Source of the DNA: Sulfurospirillum sp.
GTDB taxonomy: Bacteria > Campylobacterota > Campylobacteria > Campylobacterales > Sulfurospirillaceae
Length of the DNA stretch: 64,000 nt
NCBI GenBank assembly: GCA_014859685.1
Contig: JACUTU010000004.1
Location: 62,001 to 126,000 of the forward strand
Direction: 5' to 3'
Shown: in pieces, positions 20,301 through 29,777 of the stretch
Position numbering within the stretch: position 1 is the stretch's first letter
How the letters are laid out: each line of letters opens with the position of its first letter
The notes under the pieces: model-generated
Databases searched by the model: none
What the model was told of the DNA's origin: nothing
What the model saw: the letters and a program-made list of their open reading frames with translations, nothing else
Position numbers and translations under genes: made by a program

Positions 20301-21011
20301 ATGGTGTCGATTCAACAACTTAATTTTCAAGCAAAAACAGCAATTTCTCTCTTTTTGCTTTTTGTGATTGTCGCAACGATTTCATCAATTATTCTATTGG
20401 GTTTAGAATTATCGGGCGAAAAAAAAGGGATAAATATCCCAACAATAGGACAGGTGCAGAATAAATACACTATGCCAACATTAGTTGCCGCCATGAAAGG
20501 TGGCATGTATGAGTATGTGAGTGACGATGCAGATATCAATACCGTAAATCAATGGATTAAAGAAGGTGCTAAAAAAGAAGGAGAGCTTTATGGAGATGCG
20601 TGGAAAATTATTCAACAAGATTGCGCTAATTGCCATAGTAAGAGTTCAAAAATGAGTAAAGCCATGCCCTCTATCTCTTTTGAAACCTACGAACAAGTCT
20701 TGACGCATACGCAAGCAGGATATTCGTGGTTAAAAATGTCAAAACAAGCACATATTCATATGTTTGGAATTACAACATTTTTAATCCTCACAGGATTAAT
20801 GTTTGCATACACAAGCTATCATCCGATATTGCGTACTGGACTTATATTGACATCGTTTGGAGGAGCATTTTTAGATATCTTCTCATGGTGGTTTTCAAAA
20901 TTTATCCCCGAACTTGTGTATCTCATCTTTGCAATGGGAGGCTTAATGGTAAGCTCGATCTTGCTGATGTGTTTACTCATTTTAGCAGATATTTGGAAGA
21001 CAAGAGACTAA
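20301..21011 (+). CDS. Membrane-bound c-type cytochrome
   Basis: A 236-residue membrane protein. One N-terminal helix (about 13-35) is followed by a periplasmic loop with one CXXCH heme c site (Cys108-Ala-Asn-Cys111-His112) and then about four membrane helices from residue 145 on. The stretch KQAHIHMFG at the second helix offers His residues that could ligate further heme. It probably links the quinone pool or membrane electron carriers to the secreted heme protein encoded upstream (inference). Start is ATG at 20301 with an AAAAGGAG site. I do not recognise a named family. It is flanked on both sides by copies of the same intergenic repeat. Confidence 0.75.
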   Translation: MVSIQQLNFQAKTAISLFLLFVIVATISSIILLGLELSGEKKGINIPTIGQVQNKYTMPTLVAAMKGGMYEYVSDDADINTVNQWIKEGAKKEGELYGDAWKIIQQDCANCHSKSSKMSKAMPSISFETYEQVLTHTQAGYSWLKMSKQAHIHMFGITTFLILTGLMFAYTSYHPILRTGLILTSFGGAFLDIFSWWFSKFIPELVYLIFAMGGLMVSSILLMCLLILADIWKTRD

Positions 21012-21012
21012 T

Positions 21013-21028
21013 CCCCAATAAAATGGGG
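21013..21028 (+). terminator. Hairpin after the cytochrome gene
   Basis: CCCCA-ATAAAA-TGGGG directly after the stop codon of the cytochrome gene. There is no T-run, so it may stabilise the 3' end instead of acting as a full terminator. Confidence 0.35.
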
Positions 21029-21158
21029 ACAGGCTAGAATGGCACTTACTTAAGCAAAAAGTACACTAAAAAAGTGGAATAAAACTGGCTTTAAAGGAAG
21101 TATCGTAACCAAACAAAATACTCCATAAAGCCAGCAATATGAATCATAACTGATCTTA

Positions 21159-21239
21159 CGCACTTTTGTAAAAAAGTTCGTAAATACTTCTCATTTTCTC
21201 GAAAAGTACCCTTTTCGTAGCTTTAGTGGGTAACATCAG
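21159..21239 (+). repeat. Intergenic repeat, copy 2 (partial)
   Basis: Closely matches copy 1 from CGCACTTTTG to TAGCTTTAG and then jumps to the GTAACATCAG end. The middle hairpin segment (GGGACA/TGTCCC) present in copy 1 is missing here. Same orientation as copy 1. Confidence 0.7.
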
Positions 21240-21320
21240 ATCTTAATAAAAAAAGAGTATTAGCATTGTTTCTAACGATATAATTTTCTTTTTCTAAGCC
21301 TATGCACAAAAGTTTAAAAA

Positions 21321-22112
21321 TTAGAGTAGAAAGACTTTTTGCATCGATCTTTCTATCTCTGCTAAATTGAAGCGGTTGTCAAAAAAGAGATTGAACGCTA
21401 AGATTCCTTGGTGCAAAAGCATATCGCTTCCATCTTTACATGTAAGTGCATTTTGTTGAGCTAGTTTTAGAAAAGGTGTTTGTTTATTGTAGATAACATC
21501 AAAAGCAAAATGGGCATTTTTCATTAAATTAGCTAGTAGATTTTGCTCTAAAGGCAGTTTTTCATCGCTAAGACCTGCTGAGGTTGTGTTGATAATGAGG
21601 TCGTATGAACTAGCTTGAAAATTTTGCCAATCGTAGGCTTCAAAACCATTTACTATAAAAAATTCCAGTCTTTTGGCTGAACGATTGAGGAGCGTGACTT
21701 GGATATTGTTTTCTCGTAAAACCATCGCAATTGCTCTAGCGGTGCCACCTGCTCCTAAAATGAGAGCATTTTTTATCTTGCCAAATGATGTGATTGCCTT
21801 GTAAAATCCTGGCGCGTCTGTATTGTAGCCTATGATTGTGTTATTTTTTTTCACAAGCGTATTGACAGCACCAAGCATTTGAGCAAAACTATCGAGTTTG
21901 TCGCACTGTGCAAGGGCAACTTCTTTGTGAGGAACTGTTACATTAGCGCCATCGAGTTTGAGTTGGTGAAAAGTTTGCATAAGTGTTTTTGGATCTTGAA
22001 TACATGTACGAATGTAGCATGCTTTGAGGTTAAAATCACGGATAACTTGATTGTGCATTTTGGGTGAGATTGAGTGTGAAACTGGATTGCCAAAAATCGA
22101 AAAAAGTTTCAT
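21321..22112 (-). CDS. aroE: Shikimate dehydrogenase
   Basis: NADPH-dependent reduction of 3-dehydroshikimate to shikimate in aromatic amino acid synthesis. The 263-residue protein has the substrate site SHSISPKMHN, the catalytic Lys in NVTVPHKEVA, the nucleotide-binding loop GAGGTARAI and the NTTSAGLSD motif. It is the last gene of a long minus-strand array. A 132-base gap separates it from trpE, in which I see no gene. Confidence 0.95.
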   Translation of the reverse strand: MKLFSIFGNPVSHSISPKMHNQVIRDFNLKACYIRTCIQDPKTLMQTFHQLKLDGANVTVPHKEVALAQCDKLDSFAQMLGAVNTLVKKNNTIIGYNTDAPGFYKAITSFGKIKNALILGAGGTARAIAMVLRENNIQVTLLNRSAKRLEFFIVNGFEAYDWQNFQASSYDLIINTTSAGLSDEKLPLEQNLLANLMKNAHFAFDVIYNKQTPFLKLAQQNALTCKDGSDMLLHQGILAFNLFFDNRFNLAEIERSMQKVFLL

Positions 22113-22244
22113 CTGTTAAATCTCCTTTGCATCTTACAAAAACCAAGATGAAAATTCCGTTCACTAAAACTTTGTCTAGAAACAAGAATGAAACCCTGAT
22201 TTTTATCTTTTTGTATAGCAACTTGTTGGAATGAGAGTTTCATG

Positions 22245-23657
22245 CTAGAGTGCTAAATCTTCTAGTGAGCTCTGCATTGCAGCCAATTTGTTAGTTACTT
22301 CGAGGTATTCAAGTTCTGGTTTACTGTCGGCAACTACTCCAGCACCTGCTTGAAAAACGATCTTTTCGTCATCAAGATAAGCAGTGCGAATCATGATCGC
22401 ACTATCCATATTACCATCAAATCCAAAATAACCAACAGCACCACTGTAGAAACTACGCTTTAATCCCTCAAATTCACTGATAAGCTCCATCGCTCGAATT
22501 TTCGGGGTTCCACTCATAGTTCCAGCTGTAAAAGTAGCTCCAAAAAGATCAAAAGCATCATACTTTTCATCCAAAATGGCTTCCACATCACTTACAAGAT
22601 GCATAACATGTGAATATCGTTCAACACGCATCATATCGCTTACTTTGACACTGCCTGTTTTTGCAACTTTACTTACATCGTTGCGACCTAGATCAATAAG
22701 CATCAGATGTTCCGCTCTCTCTTTTTCATCGCCCAATAGCTCAGCCTCATAGGCTTTGTCTTTTGCTACACTATTGCCTCTTTTGCGTGTACCAGCGATT
22801 GGTCGTAGAATGATTTGCCTATCTTTGAGTCCAACCATCACTTCAGGGGAACTACCAATGATGGAAAACTTTCCATAATCCAACAAAAACATATAAGGAG
22901 ATGGATTTTTATTCCGTAAAATTCTGTAAAAACTGAGTTTATCTATGCTTGCAAATTGAGTGAAGCGATTTGACATAAGGATTTGAAAAACTTCACCATC
23001 ACGGATCATCTCTTTTGATTTAGCCACCATTTTAAAAAAATGCTCTTTGTTAAACGCAAAACAACCTTTTGTTTTGTCTATGTGGCTTTTTTTGATTTCT
23101 ATATATTTTTGTGGTTGTTTCAAAAGTGTTTCGATGAGGTTCAGCTCCTTTTGCAAGTCTTTTTGAAAGGTGTGGATGGTGAGTGTATTTGATTTATGTG
23201 AAAAAGTGAAAACTATTTTTGGACGCATAAGATCAACATCTGCAATATCAAATTCATCCGTGAGATGTTCCATCTTTTTTGAGAGTTTAGGCTCAAATAC
23301 TTTTACACTATCGTATCCAATATATCCTATAAAACCATCAACAAATCCAACTTGTAACTCTTTTTGATACGCAATGTATTTTTGTGCATCAGAAGTTTTG
23401 TATCTTTGTTTTAAATAAGTAAAAGGATTGGTGCCGATATTGGTTGTTTGATTTTTTTCATCTACATGTAGGGCGATACCATCTTTAAGAATGACCCTCT
23501 CAAGAGCGCCTACAAATAAAAAACTATAATTGCCAGCTTCTGAGTTGATCGCACTTTCAAATAAAAAAGAAAGTTCTCCCTCAAAATATTCCTTAATTTG
23601 TGCATATATAGTTATAGGGGTGCGTTGATCAAAAAGAATTTTTTTAGAGTAAAGCAC
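22245..23657 (-). CDS. trpE: Anthranilate synthase component I
   Basis: Chorismate-binding enzyme making anthranilate, the first step of tryptophan synthesis. The 470-residue protein has the typical C-terminal motifs: PSPYMFLLDYG, GSSPEVMVGL, RPIAGTRKRG, LIDLGRNDVSKV and FTAGTMSGTPKIRAMELI. PabB is the main alternative, but the length and motif set favour TrpE. It follows the SPOR gene by 2 bases. No trpG or other trp gene is near, so it is separated from any trp operon. An inserted trpE at this place is not what I recall for C. jejuni. Confidence 0.88.
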   Translation of the reverse strand: MLYSKKILFDQRTPITIYAQIKEYFEGELSFLFESAINSEAGNYSFLFVGALERVILKDGIALHVDEKNQTTNIGTNPFTYLKQRYKTSDAQKYIAYQKELQVGFVDGFIGYIGYDSVKVFEPKLSKKMEHLTDEFDIADVDLMRPKIVFTFSHKSNTLTIHTFQKDLQKELNLIETLLKQPQKYIEIKKSHIDKTKGCFAFNKEHFFKMVAKSKEMIRDGEVFQILMSNRFTQFASIDKLSFYRILRNKNPSPYMFLLDYGKFSIIGSSPEVMVGLKDRQIILRPIAGTRKRGNSVAKDKAYEAELLGDEKERAEHLMLIDLGRNDVSKVAKTGSVKVSDMMRVERYSHVMHLVSDVEAILDEKYDAFDLFGATFTAGTMSGTPKIRAMELISEFEGLKRSFYSGAVGYFGFDGNMDSAIMIRTAYLDDEKIVFQAGAGVVADSKPELEYLEVTNKLAAMQSSLEDLAL

Positions 23658-23659
23658 GG

Positions 23660-24379
23660 CTACTTCACTCTAAAAATAAAGGCATCTTTATTTATACTCT
23701 CTTTGATTTGCACAAGAGCATTTTTTGCATCATTACTATTGGCATATGGACCTATGAGAATTTTAGTTACTTTTTTACCAGAAACATTGATTGGTAGAAG
23801 TCTGTATTGGTATTTTTGTGCTTCAAGAGAATTCAAAAATTTCTTGTCAGGACTTGCTTTGCTTGTTGCACCAACTTGAACATAATAGCCATTTTCAGCA
23901 GTTAAATCCGCAGGTATTTCTACTTTTTTGGTAAGTTCTTGCTTGGGTATTTCTACTTTTTGTGCAACTTTCGGTATGATCGGTTTTGTCACAACTTCGG
24001 CTTTAACTTCTTGTTTTTCCTCTTTTGCTTGCTGGATTACTTGTGCTGTTTCCTCTTTTGCAATCTCTTTTTCTTTCAAGCTTTTAACCATCTCTTCAAA
24101 ACTTTCTTTTTTCTTTTCCTCTTCTATAATTGGAACTTGCTTGAAAAGTTGCTCATCTTTGGCTGTTTCAATAGTTTTTTGTGTTGGCTGCGGAGGTAGT
24201 ATAATTTTTTGCACTTGTTCGTTTTGTTGCGGTTTATTGATCACTCGCATCACAACCAAAACAAGTAAAAACACTACAATGCCAAGCGCGGCAATCAGTA
24301 AAAGTCGCTTCATCTTCATAGACTTGTTGTCATCTTTTTCTAAGATTATATCACTTAATTCATTTTTATCTTCCATCAT
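23660..24379 (-). CDS. SPOR domain membrane protein
   Basis: Single-span inner-membrane protein of 239 residues. A short cytoplasmic N-terminus, one membrane helix (about 25-46), a long charged linker rich in Lys, Glu and Gln (about 50-160), and a C-terminal SPOR domain (GYYVQVGATSKASPDKKF ... KILIGPYANSNDAKNAL). SPOR domains bind denuded septal peptidoglycan, so a role at the division site is likely. Two ATG codons in tandem begin the frame; the second (24376) is better spaced from the GGGAG site. Confidence 0.88.
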   Translation of the reverse strand: MMEDKNELSDIILEKDDNKSMKMKRLLLIAALGIVVFLLVLVVMRVINKPQQNEQVQKIILPPQPTQKTIETAKDEQLFKQVPIIEEEKKKESFEEMVKSLKEKEIAKEETAQVIQQAKEEKQEVKAEVVTKPIIPKVAQKVEIPKQELTKKVEIPADLTAENGYYVQVGATSKASPDKKFLNSLEAQKYQYRLLPINVSGKKVTKILIGPYANSNDAKNALVQIKESINKDAFIFRVK

Positions 24380-24436
24380 AACTCCCTTGTAGCTTGTATC
24401 TCATTTTGTGAAAGCATTATTTATACCATCAAGTTT

Positions 24437-24979
24437 CTACATGTGCTTTGACCAAGAAGCACCCCGTTCTTTATTGTACATTCCATATGGCAAAGTTAGG
24501 ATGTTGAACTCTTTTGGGATATCTGGATCTGGAAACATTTTCCACTCTCGTGGTAATTTTTGTGCAAGTTTCATGGAGAGCATTTTTGCTATTTGATATC
24601 CCTCTTGCAAAGTTGTGTGTCCCTTGTGCACATACAGATGCAGATGCCCCGGCGTTTTGGAATTGTATGCTGTAAAATTGATAAAACCCTCTTCACGCAA
24701 GAGTAATTGCGCACGGTGCCAGAATCTATCTGTATTGATACCGTTATAATCAAAAACAATATTTTCTACTTTTGAAAAACGATTGATGAGTGAATGTGCA
24801 ACAGTAATCTCACCCTTTCTGTGCTGGTTGATGATACTGTTTGTAAGTGTTGCATTAACGCGTTCAAATTTATCAAAAAAAGTACGACCATTGTGAATTC
24901 TTTTTTCAACAATGCTATCGCGTTTTATCCAGTAGTGATCTGTAATTATTTTGATGAGGGAAGTATCTATATTGTACAT
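24437..24979 (-). CDS. DUF1882-type conserved protein
   Basis: A 180-residue soluble protein found next to glyA in Campylobacterota and, as I recall, named DUF1882. Conserved-looking parts are [20 protein letters not shown] at the start and [19 protein letters not shown] and [19 protein letters not shown] toward the end. No signal peptide or membrane helix. It starts 8 bases after glyA. Function unknown; the family label is from memory and gene order. Confidence 0.7.
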   Translation of the reverse strand: MYNIDTSLIKIITDHYWIKRDSIVEKRIHNGRTFFDKFERVNATLTNSIINQHRKGEITVAHSLINRFSKVENIVFDYNGINTDRFWHRAQLLLREEGFINFTAYNSKTPGHLHLYVHKGHTTLQEGYQIAKMLSMKLAQKLPREWKMFPDPDIPKEFNILTLPYGMYNKERGASWSKHM

Positions 24980-24987
24980 ATAAGCCC

Positions 24988-26235
24988 CTAATAGGTTGGT
25001 TGATTGTAGATAACAAAATGGCTTGCAAGTTCACGCATCTCTTCTTTAATGCTTACATGTAAGGCTTCATCGTTGATATTATCCAAAACATCTGCTATTT
25101 TATTTGCGATGATTTCAAACTCTTTTACACCCATACCGCGTGCTGTAAGTGCTGGTGTGCCGATGCGGACGCCACTTGTCACAAAAGGACTTCGAGTTTC
25201 ACCTGGAACGGTGTTTTTATTGACTGTTATACCAGCTTTTCCTAAGGCAAGATCGGCATCTTTTCCGCTAAAATCTTTATTGAGAAATGAAACTAGGACA
25301 AGGTGATTGTCTGTGCCGCCACTCACGATATCGTAGCCTCTTTTGATAAGCACTTCAGCTAAGACTTTTGCATTTGATTTGATATTTGCTGCGTATGTTT
25401 TCCACTCTGGCTTAAGGTTTTGAGCAAATCCGACGGCTTTTGCAGCGATCACATGTACAAGTGGCCCACCTTGAATACCTGGAAAAATGGCACTGTTTAT
25501 TTTTTTTGCAAGCTCTTCATCGTTAGTTAATATAAGTCCGCCTCTAGGTCCACGGAGTGTTTTGTGTGTTGTAGTTGCTACGATGTGACAATGTGGAAAT
25601 GGATTTGGATGCTCGCCTGCTGCAACAAGTCCAGCGATATGTGCTATATCTGCAAAAAGATATGCACCTACTGCATCAGCTATTTCTCTAAACTTAGCAA
25701 AATCTATCTCCCGCGGATATGCACTTGCACCACAGATGATGAGTTTTGGTTTGACGATGTTTGCTATTTCTCTAACTTTTTCATAATTGATGCGACCATC
25801 AAGCTCAACACCATAAAAAAAACTCTCATAAGTTTTTCCAGAACTGCTTACTTTTGAACCATGTGTTAAGTGACCACCATGGCTCAAATCCATGCCAAGA
25901 ATTTTATCAAATGGCTTCAGTAAGGCTTGATAAACACCTTGATTTGCTTGACTTCCAGAGTTTGGTTGGACATTTGCAAACTTGCAACCAAAAAGCTCAC
26001 AAGCCCGATCAATCGCAAGTTGCTCTACTTGATCAGCAAATTCACAACCACCATAGTAGCGTTTATTTGGATATCCTTCTGCGTATTTGTTTGTAAACAC
26101 ACTTCCCATAGCTTCCATTACGGCTGGATAAGTGAAGTTTTCACTTGCAATCATTTCAAGATGATCAGTTTGTCTTTGGAGTTCTTTTTGTGCCAATTCA
26201 TAAATAATTGGGTCAACATTTTTTAAATTATTCAT
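24988..26235 (-). CDS. glyA: Serine hydroxymethyltransferase
   Basis: PLP enzyme converting serine and tetrahydrofolate into glycine and methylene-tetrahydrofolate. The 415-residue protein has the usual N-terminal motif [17 protein letters not shown], the [13 protein letters not shown] substrate loop, and the PLP lysine in [15 protein letters not shown]. It abuts lysS with a 1-base overlap at 26235. Confidence 0.98.
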   Translation of the reverse strand: MNNLKNVDPIIYELAQKELQRQTDHLEMIASENFTYPAVMEAMGSVFTNKYAEGYPNKRYYGGCEFADQVEQLAIDRACELFGCKFANVQPNSGSQANQGVYQALLKPFDKILGMDLSHGGHLTHGSKVSSSGKTYESFFYGVELDGRINYEKVREIANIVKPKLIICGASAYPREIDFAKFREIADAVGAYLFADIAHIAGLVAAGEHPNPFPHCHIVATTTHKTLRGPRGGLILTNDEELAKKINSAIFPGIQGGPLVHVIAAKAVGFAQNLKPEWKTYAANIKSNAKVLAEVLIKRGYDIVSGGTDNHLVLVSFLNKDFSGKDADLALGKAGITVNKNTVPGETRSPFVTSGVRIGTPALTARGMGVKEFEIIANKIADVLDNINDEALHVSIKEEMRELASHFVIYNQPTY

Positions 26236-27752
26236 TATAATTCATCCTTTTGTTTATTTGTTTCGTCATTCAAAGGTTTCATAGCTGGAAATAAGATCAC
26301 ATCTCTTATGGATGATTCATTGGCCAATAGCATGGTAAGTCTATCGATACCAAGTCCCTCGCCAGCTGTTGGCGGCAAGCCATAACCAAGCGCTCTCACA
26401 AAGTCTTCATCCATCTCGTGTGCCTCATCGTCACCAGCATTTTTTGCATCTATTTGCGCTTTGAATCTGTTGTATTGATCAATTGGATCATTGAGCTCAT
26501 TGAAACCATTTGCTACTTCACGACCAGCGATAAAAAGCTCAAATCGTTCAGCTATATCTGGATTTTCTTCGTTTCTTCTTGCAAGTGGACTGATTTGTAT
26601 CGGATAATCAATGATAAAAGTGGGATCGATAAGTTTTTCTTCTACGAAAAGATCAAAGAGTTCTTCGTATAATTGTCCGATATTCATTCCATCTTTTACT
26701 GCCTCACCTTTTGTATGCAAATAATCATAAATGCTTGCTGCACTTTTGAGTGCCTCTTGTGGAACGCCACCAATTTGTATCAGTGCATCTTTGAAAGAGA
26801 TTTTGCGAAATTCTTTGGAAAAATCTATCTCAATTGCACCATAAGGTAACTTGAGTGGAAGATTTAGTTTTTTGAGTAATACATTAAACATCTCTTCAGT
26901 GAGTTTCATAAGATCATGATAGGTGTGGTATGCCCAGTAAAATTCTATCATCGTAAATTCTGGATTGTGTGTTTGATCCATTCCCTCATTTCTGAAGTTG
27001 CGGTTGATTTCAAATACTGCTTCAAAGCCACCCACAACAAGTCTTTTAAGGTAAAGCTCAGGTGCAATACGCAAGTATCGATCTACGCCTAAAGCATTAT
27101 GATAGGTGACAAAAGGTTTTGCATTTGCACCACCAGCGATTGGGTGCATCATAGGAGTTTCAACTTCTAAAAAGCTTCTCTCCTCAAAAAAATGTCGGAT
27201 AGTACTCACTATCTTTGAACGGAGTTTAAATGTTTCTTTTACACTTGGATTCATAATCATATCAAGGTAGCGTTTTCTGTAGCGTTGTTCTATGTCAGTA
27301 AGCCCATGAAATTTTTCAGGCAAAGGAGTGATTGACTTCGTAGCAAGCTCAAGTGTGTTTACATGTAAGGAGAGTTCGCCTGTTTTTGTAACAAAAGGAA
27401 AACCTTTAACGCAAATAATATCACCAACTTCGATGAGTTTTTTGACATTGTCAAACCAATCTGCACCAATACTTTCTTTGCTAAAGTAGATCTGTAAAAT
27501 GCCATCTTCATCTTCTATCTTTGCAAAAGCAGCTTTTCCCATGTGTCGTAAAAATTTGATACGACCGATAAGTGTTGTTTCCTTGCTTTCATCTCTTTGT
27601 GGCTCATTTTTGGCAACATATGCGTATGCTTTTAAAAATTCTGCTGTGCTTGTTTCTTTGGTAAGATTGTGCTGGTATGGATTTTTGCCGATACTTCGCA
27701 GTGTGTCAGCTTTTTGAATTCTCTGTAATTCGTATGGGGTATCAAATATCAA
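26235..27752 (-). CDS. lysS: Lysyl-tRNA synthetase (class II)
   Basis: Charges tRNA-Lys. The 505-residue protein has an N-terminal OB-fold anticodon-binding domain (about 55-160) and a class II catalytic domain with motif 1 ([17 protein letters not shown]), motif 2 ([15 protein letters not shown]) and motif 3 ([11 protein letters not shown]). Normal length. Sits between fur and glyA, as in C. jejuni. Confidence 0.98.
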   Translation of the reverse strand: MIFDTPYELQRIQKADTLRSIGKNPYQHNLTKETSTAEFLKAYAYVAKNEPQRDESKETTLIGRIKFLRHMGKAAFAKIEDEDGILQIYFSKESIGADWFDNVKKLIEVGDIICVKGFPFVTKTGELSLHVNTLELATKSITPLPEKFHGLTDIEQRYRKRYLDMIMNPSVKETFKLRSKIVSTIRHFFEERSFLEVETPMMHPIAGGANAKPFVTYHNALGVDRYLRIAPELYLKRLVVGGFEAVFEINRNFRNEGMDQTHNPEFTMIEFYWAYHTYHDLMKLTEEMFNVLLKKLNLPLKLPYGAIEIDFSKEFRKISFKDALIQIGGVPQEALKSAASIYDYLHTKGEAVKDGMNIGQLYEELFDLFVEEKLIDPTFIIDYPIQISPLARRNEENPDIAERFELFIAGREVANGFNELNDPIDQYNRFKAQIDAKNAGDDEAHEMDEDFVRALGYGLPPTAGEGLGIDRLTMLLANESSIRDVILFPAMKPLNDETNKQKDEL

Positions 27753-27770
27753 AATATGTCCTCTTTCTCG

Positions 27771-28241
27771 TTATAAATTTACATTTTCGTGTTGGCAATT
27801 TTTACAAATGCCGTAAAGTTGCATAGTGTGTGCGGTAAGGTGAAAACCATTTTTAAAAGCAATCTCTTCTTGCATAAACTCAATTTCGCTGTTTTCAAAC
27901 TCTACTATTTCACCACAAATAGTGCAGATAAGATGATCATGGTGTGGTTTATTTGCAAGTTCATATTTTTTGCCCGCACTTCCAAAAGAAAGTGAAGTTG
28001 CTATGCCTGATTCTTCTAGTAAATTGAGTGTTCTATAGATCGTAGCGATACCAACATTGAGTTTCGCATGGTTTTTTTTGATATACAAATAGAGTTTTTC
28101 GGGTGTAAAATGCTTATGGTTGTTGTAAAGTGTTTTGAGTACAACTTCGCGTTGTTTTGTGTATTTTAAATTATTATGCTTGAGTATATCTTTAAAACGG
28201 ATCAATAAAGAATCATATTGCATATTTTCAATATCTGCCAT
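27771..28241 (-). CDS. fur: Ferric uptake regulator Fur
   Basis: Metal-responsive repressor of iron uptake genes. The 156-residue protein has an N-terminal winged helix ([15 protein letters not shown] ... [17 protein letters not shown]) and a C-terminal dimer domain with the His cluster KPHHDHLIC, a CTIC pair and a second pair CKNC for structural zinc. PerR would be the alternative; position before lysS, as in C. jejuni fur, supports Fur. Confidence 0.93.
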   Translation of the reverse strand: MADIENMQYDSLLIRFKDILKHNNLKYTKQREVVLKTLYNNHKHFTPEKLYLYIKKNHAKLNVGIATIYRTLNLLEESGIATSLSFGSAGKKYELANKPHHDHLICTICGEIVEFENSEIEFMQEEIAFKNGFHLTAHTMQLYGICKNCQHENVNL

Positions 28242-28247
28242 TGCGTG

Positions 28248-28757
28248 TTACTCTTGCAAGGTTGGTTTTGGTGCTTCTTTAAGGATATATTCACCAACTT
28301 CCAAAAATACAGGATATACAAAACTTTTTTCCATCACGCTATCCATCTTTGTTTTAACAAATTCTATGTGTGAAAGCGTAGCCACTAGGATGGAAAACAT
28401 AAAGAAAATTTTTGAGCCACCTACAAAAAAACCAGCAATTTTATCTAAGCCGCCTAAGGCGCTAATTTTTAGCATATGTGTTATGATGAAACCAATAAAA
28501 AGGCTGAGTATCCAAAAGCCAATCAAAGTCACTATAAAACCTACGATATAGAGTGAAGCTGCATTTTGTATCTTATAGATATTTGTATCAATGAAAGCTC
28601 CTGCTACATGAGCGTATCGTGAGGCTATAAATATTCCTCCTACAAGCCCAACTAGTCCTGCTACTTCTTTAATAAAGCCATTGATGACGCCTTTGATCGC
28701 AAGGATAAGTATCAAAGCGATGGAAACTATGTCAAATATTGAGATATCTTGTGGCAT
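28248..28757 (-). CDS. cvpA: CvpA family inner-membrane protein
   Basis: A 169-residue membrane protein with about four hydrophobic helices, matching the CvpA family (opening FDIVSIALILILAIKGVINGF). CvpA homologues affect envelope stress and biofilm traits in other bacteria; the molecular function is unknown. The ATG at 28757 forms a TAATG junction with the upstream GGDEF gene and has AAAGGTAGG before it, so I prefer it over the in-frame start 21 bases upstream. Confidence 0.85.
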   Translation of the reverse strand: MPQDISIFDIVSIALILILAIKGVINGFIKEVAGLVGLVGGIFIASRYAHVAGAFIDTNIYKIQNAASLYIVGFIVTLIGFWILSLFIGFIITHMLKISALGGLDKIAGFFVGGSKIFFMFSILVATLSHIEFVKTKMDSVMEKSFVYPVFLEVGEYILKEAPKPTLQE

Positions 28758-29692
28758 TAGAAGCCTACCTTTAAGCAATTTTTTCCGCTTTGTTTTGCCT
28801 CATACAACGCTTTATCAGCCCGCTCGATGAGCATATCCGCACTATCACCTTTTTGTAGTTGTGTTAAGCCAGCACTGAGCGTTACATGTAGGGCATCACC
28901 TTTGTATAAAAGTTTACTTTGATCAATCTCTTTTAAGATTACATTTATCAATGTTTGTGCTTCTGCTTGTGTGGTATTTTCTAAAATAATCACAAACTCT
29001 TCACCCCCATATCTATAGATTCGATGCGTATCTTTGAGTGCATTTTGCAAATTTTTAACGATAAAAATAAGGATTTTATCTCCTGCTACATGCCCAAAAG
29101 TATCATTGATATATTTAAAATCATCTGCATCAAACATGGCAACAAAAAGATTTTGTGTATCACATGTGATAAATTCTTCAAGATCTTTTGTGAGAATTCT
29201 TCTGTTGTAAGCTTTTGTAAGCGGGTCAATGTGTGCTTCTCTTTCCAGTCTTTCTACTTCAAGTTTCAATCTCGTGATAGTCTCATCAGCATTGAGCAAT
29301 TCGTTGCTGATCTTGTTTTGAAAAGTATCAAATGCATCAAGAATTTGTTTGAAATGGATGCCATCATATTCTTTTTTAAGCCCCGCAATATCAATGATAT
29401 TTTCATTTGAAATATTTTTAAGATTAAGATTTGTTGTTTCAAATTCTTGCAAAGTTGTTTTGGCAATATCAAAAGGTATAGGGCTTGGTGGCGTATTGAA
29501 AATACTTTGAAAAAGATTTGGATGTTTCGTATCAAGATCAGTAAGTGATGGATCTTTACTATTGATAAGATTTTCTATAAAGGTATCATGATAATATCTA
29601 GGATAAGGAGGCACGCTTAAACTTTGTAGTTTTGAAAACGACTCTTCACCAATGCGTGCTATTTTTTTAGCAAAATCTTTATTTTTATCCAT
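28757..29692 (-). CDS. Diguanylate cyclase (GGDEF)
   Basis: A 311-residue soluble protein with a helical, partly coiled N-terminal region (1-150) of unknown sensory role and a C-terminal GGDEF domain. The active-site signature is RYGGEEF, with the substrate and metal motifs LFVAMFDADDFKYINDTFGH intact, so it should make cyclic di-GMP. The allosteric RxxD inhibitory site that normally sits five residues before the signature is absent (KDTH in its place), so product inhibition through that site is not expected. Confidence 0.92.
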   Translation of the reverse strand: MDKNKDFAKKIARIGEESFSKLQSLSVPPYPRYYHDTFIENLINSKDPSLTDLDTKHPNLFQSIFNTPPSPIPFDIAKTTLQEFETTNLNLKNISNENIIDIAGLKKEYDGIHFKQILDAFDTFQNKISNELLNADETITRLKLEVERLEREAHIDPLTKAYNRRILTKDLEEFITCDTQNLFVAMFDADDFKYINDTFGHVAGDKILIFIVKNLQNALKDTHRIYRYGGEEFVIILENTTQAEAQTLINVILKEIDQSKLLYKGDALHVTLSAGLTQLQKGDSADMLIERADKALYEAKQSGKNCLKVGF

Positions 29693-29777
29693 CGTGTATC
29701 CGCACCTTTAAGAAATTTATATAAATTCAATAGAAAACAATTCTAGCAAAGGTTTGCTGTAATTTTGGTAAAACTCT

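Larger units (their letters stand above)
21012..21320. other. Intergenic region with stem-loop, possible decayed ORF and repeat copy 2
   Basis: This 309-base gap has no intact gene. It contains a hairpin at 21013-21028; a long imperfect stem-loop whose outer arms are 21085-21093 (CTGGCTTTA) and 21126-21134 (TAAAGCCAG), with inner arms AGTAT/ATACT; and repeat copy 2. Positions 21058-21129 read as a short open stretch (KSTLKKWNKTGFKGS...) without a start, which could be a gene remnant. I cannot tie it to a named insertion sequence. Confidence 0.5.

Noticed and set aside
21058-21134. Insertion-sequence end with transposase start
   Set aside because: The short coding-like stretch and stem-loop are suggestive, but there is no target duplication, no transposase motif and no second end that I can find.
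22036-22221. Small open frame on the minus strand overlapping the start of aroE
   Set aside because: It runs out of frame into aroE, has no recognisable motif and no good ribosome site. It is more likely a chance frame or decayed sequence.
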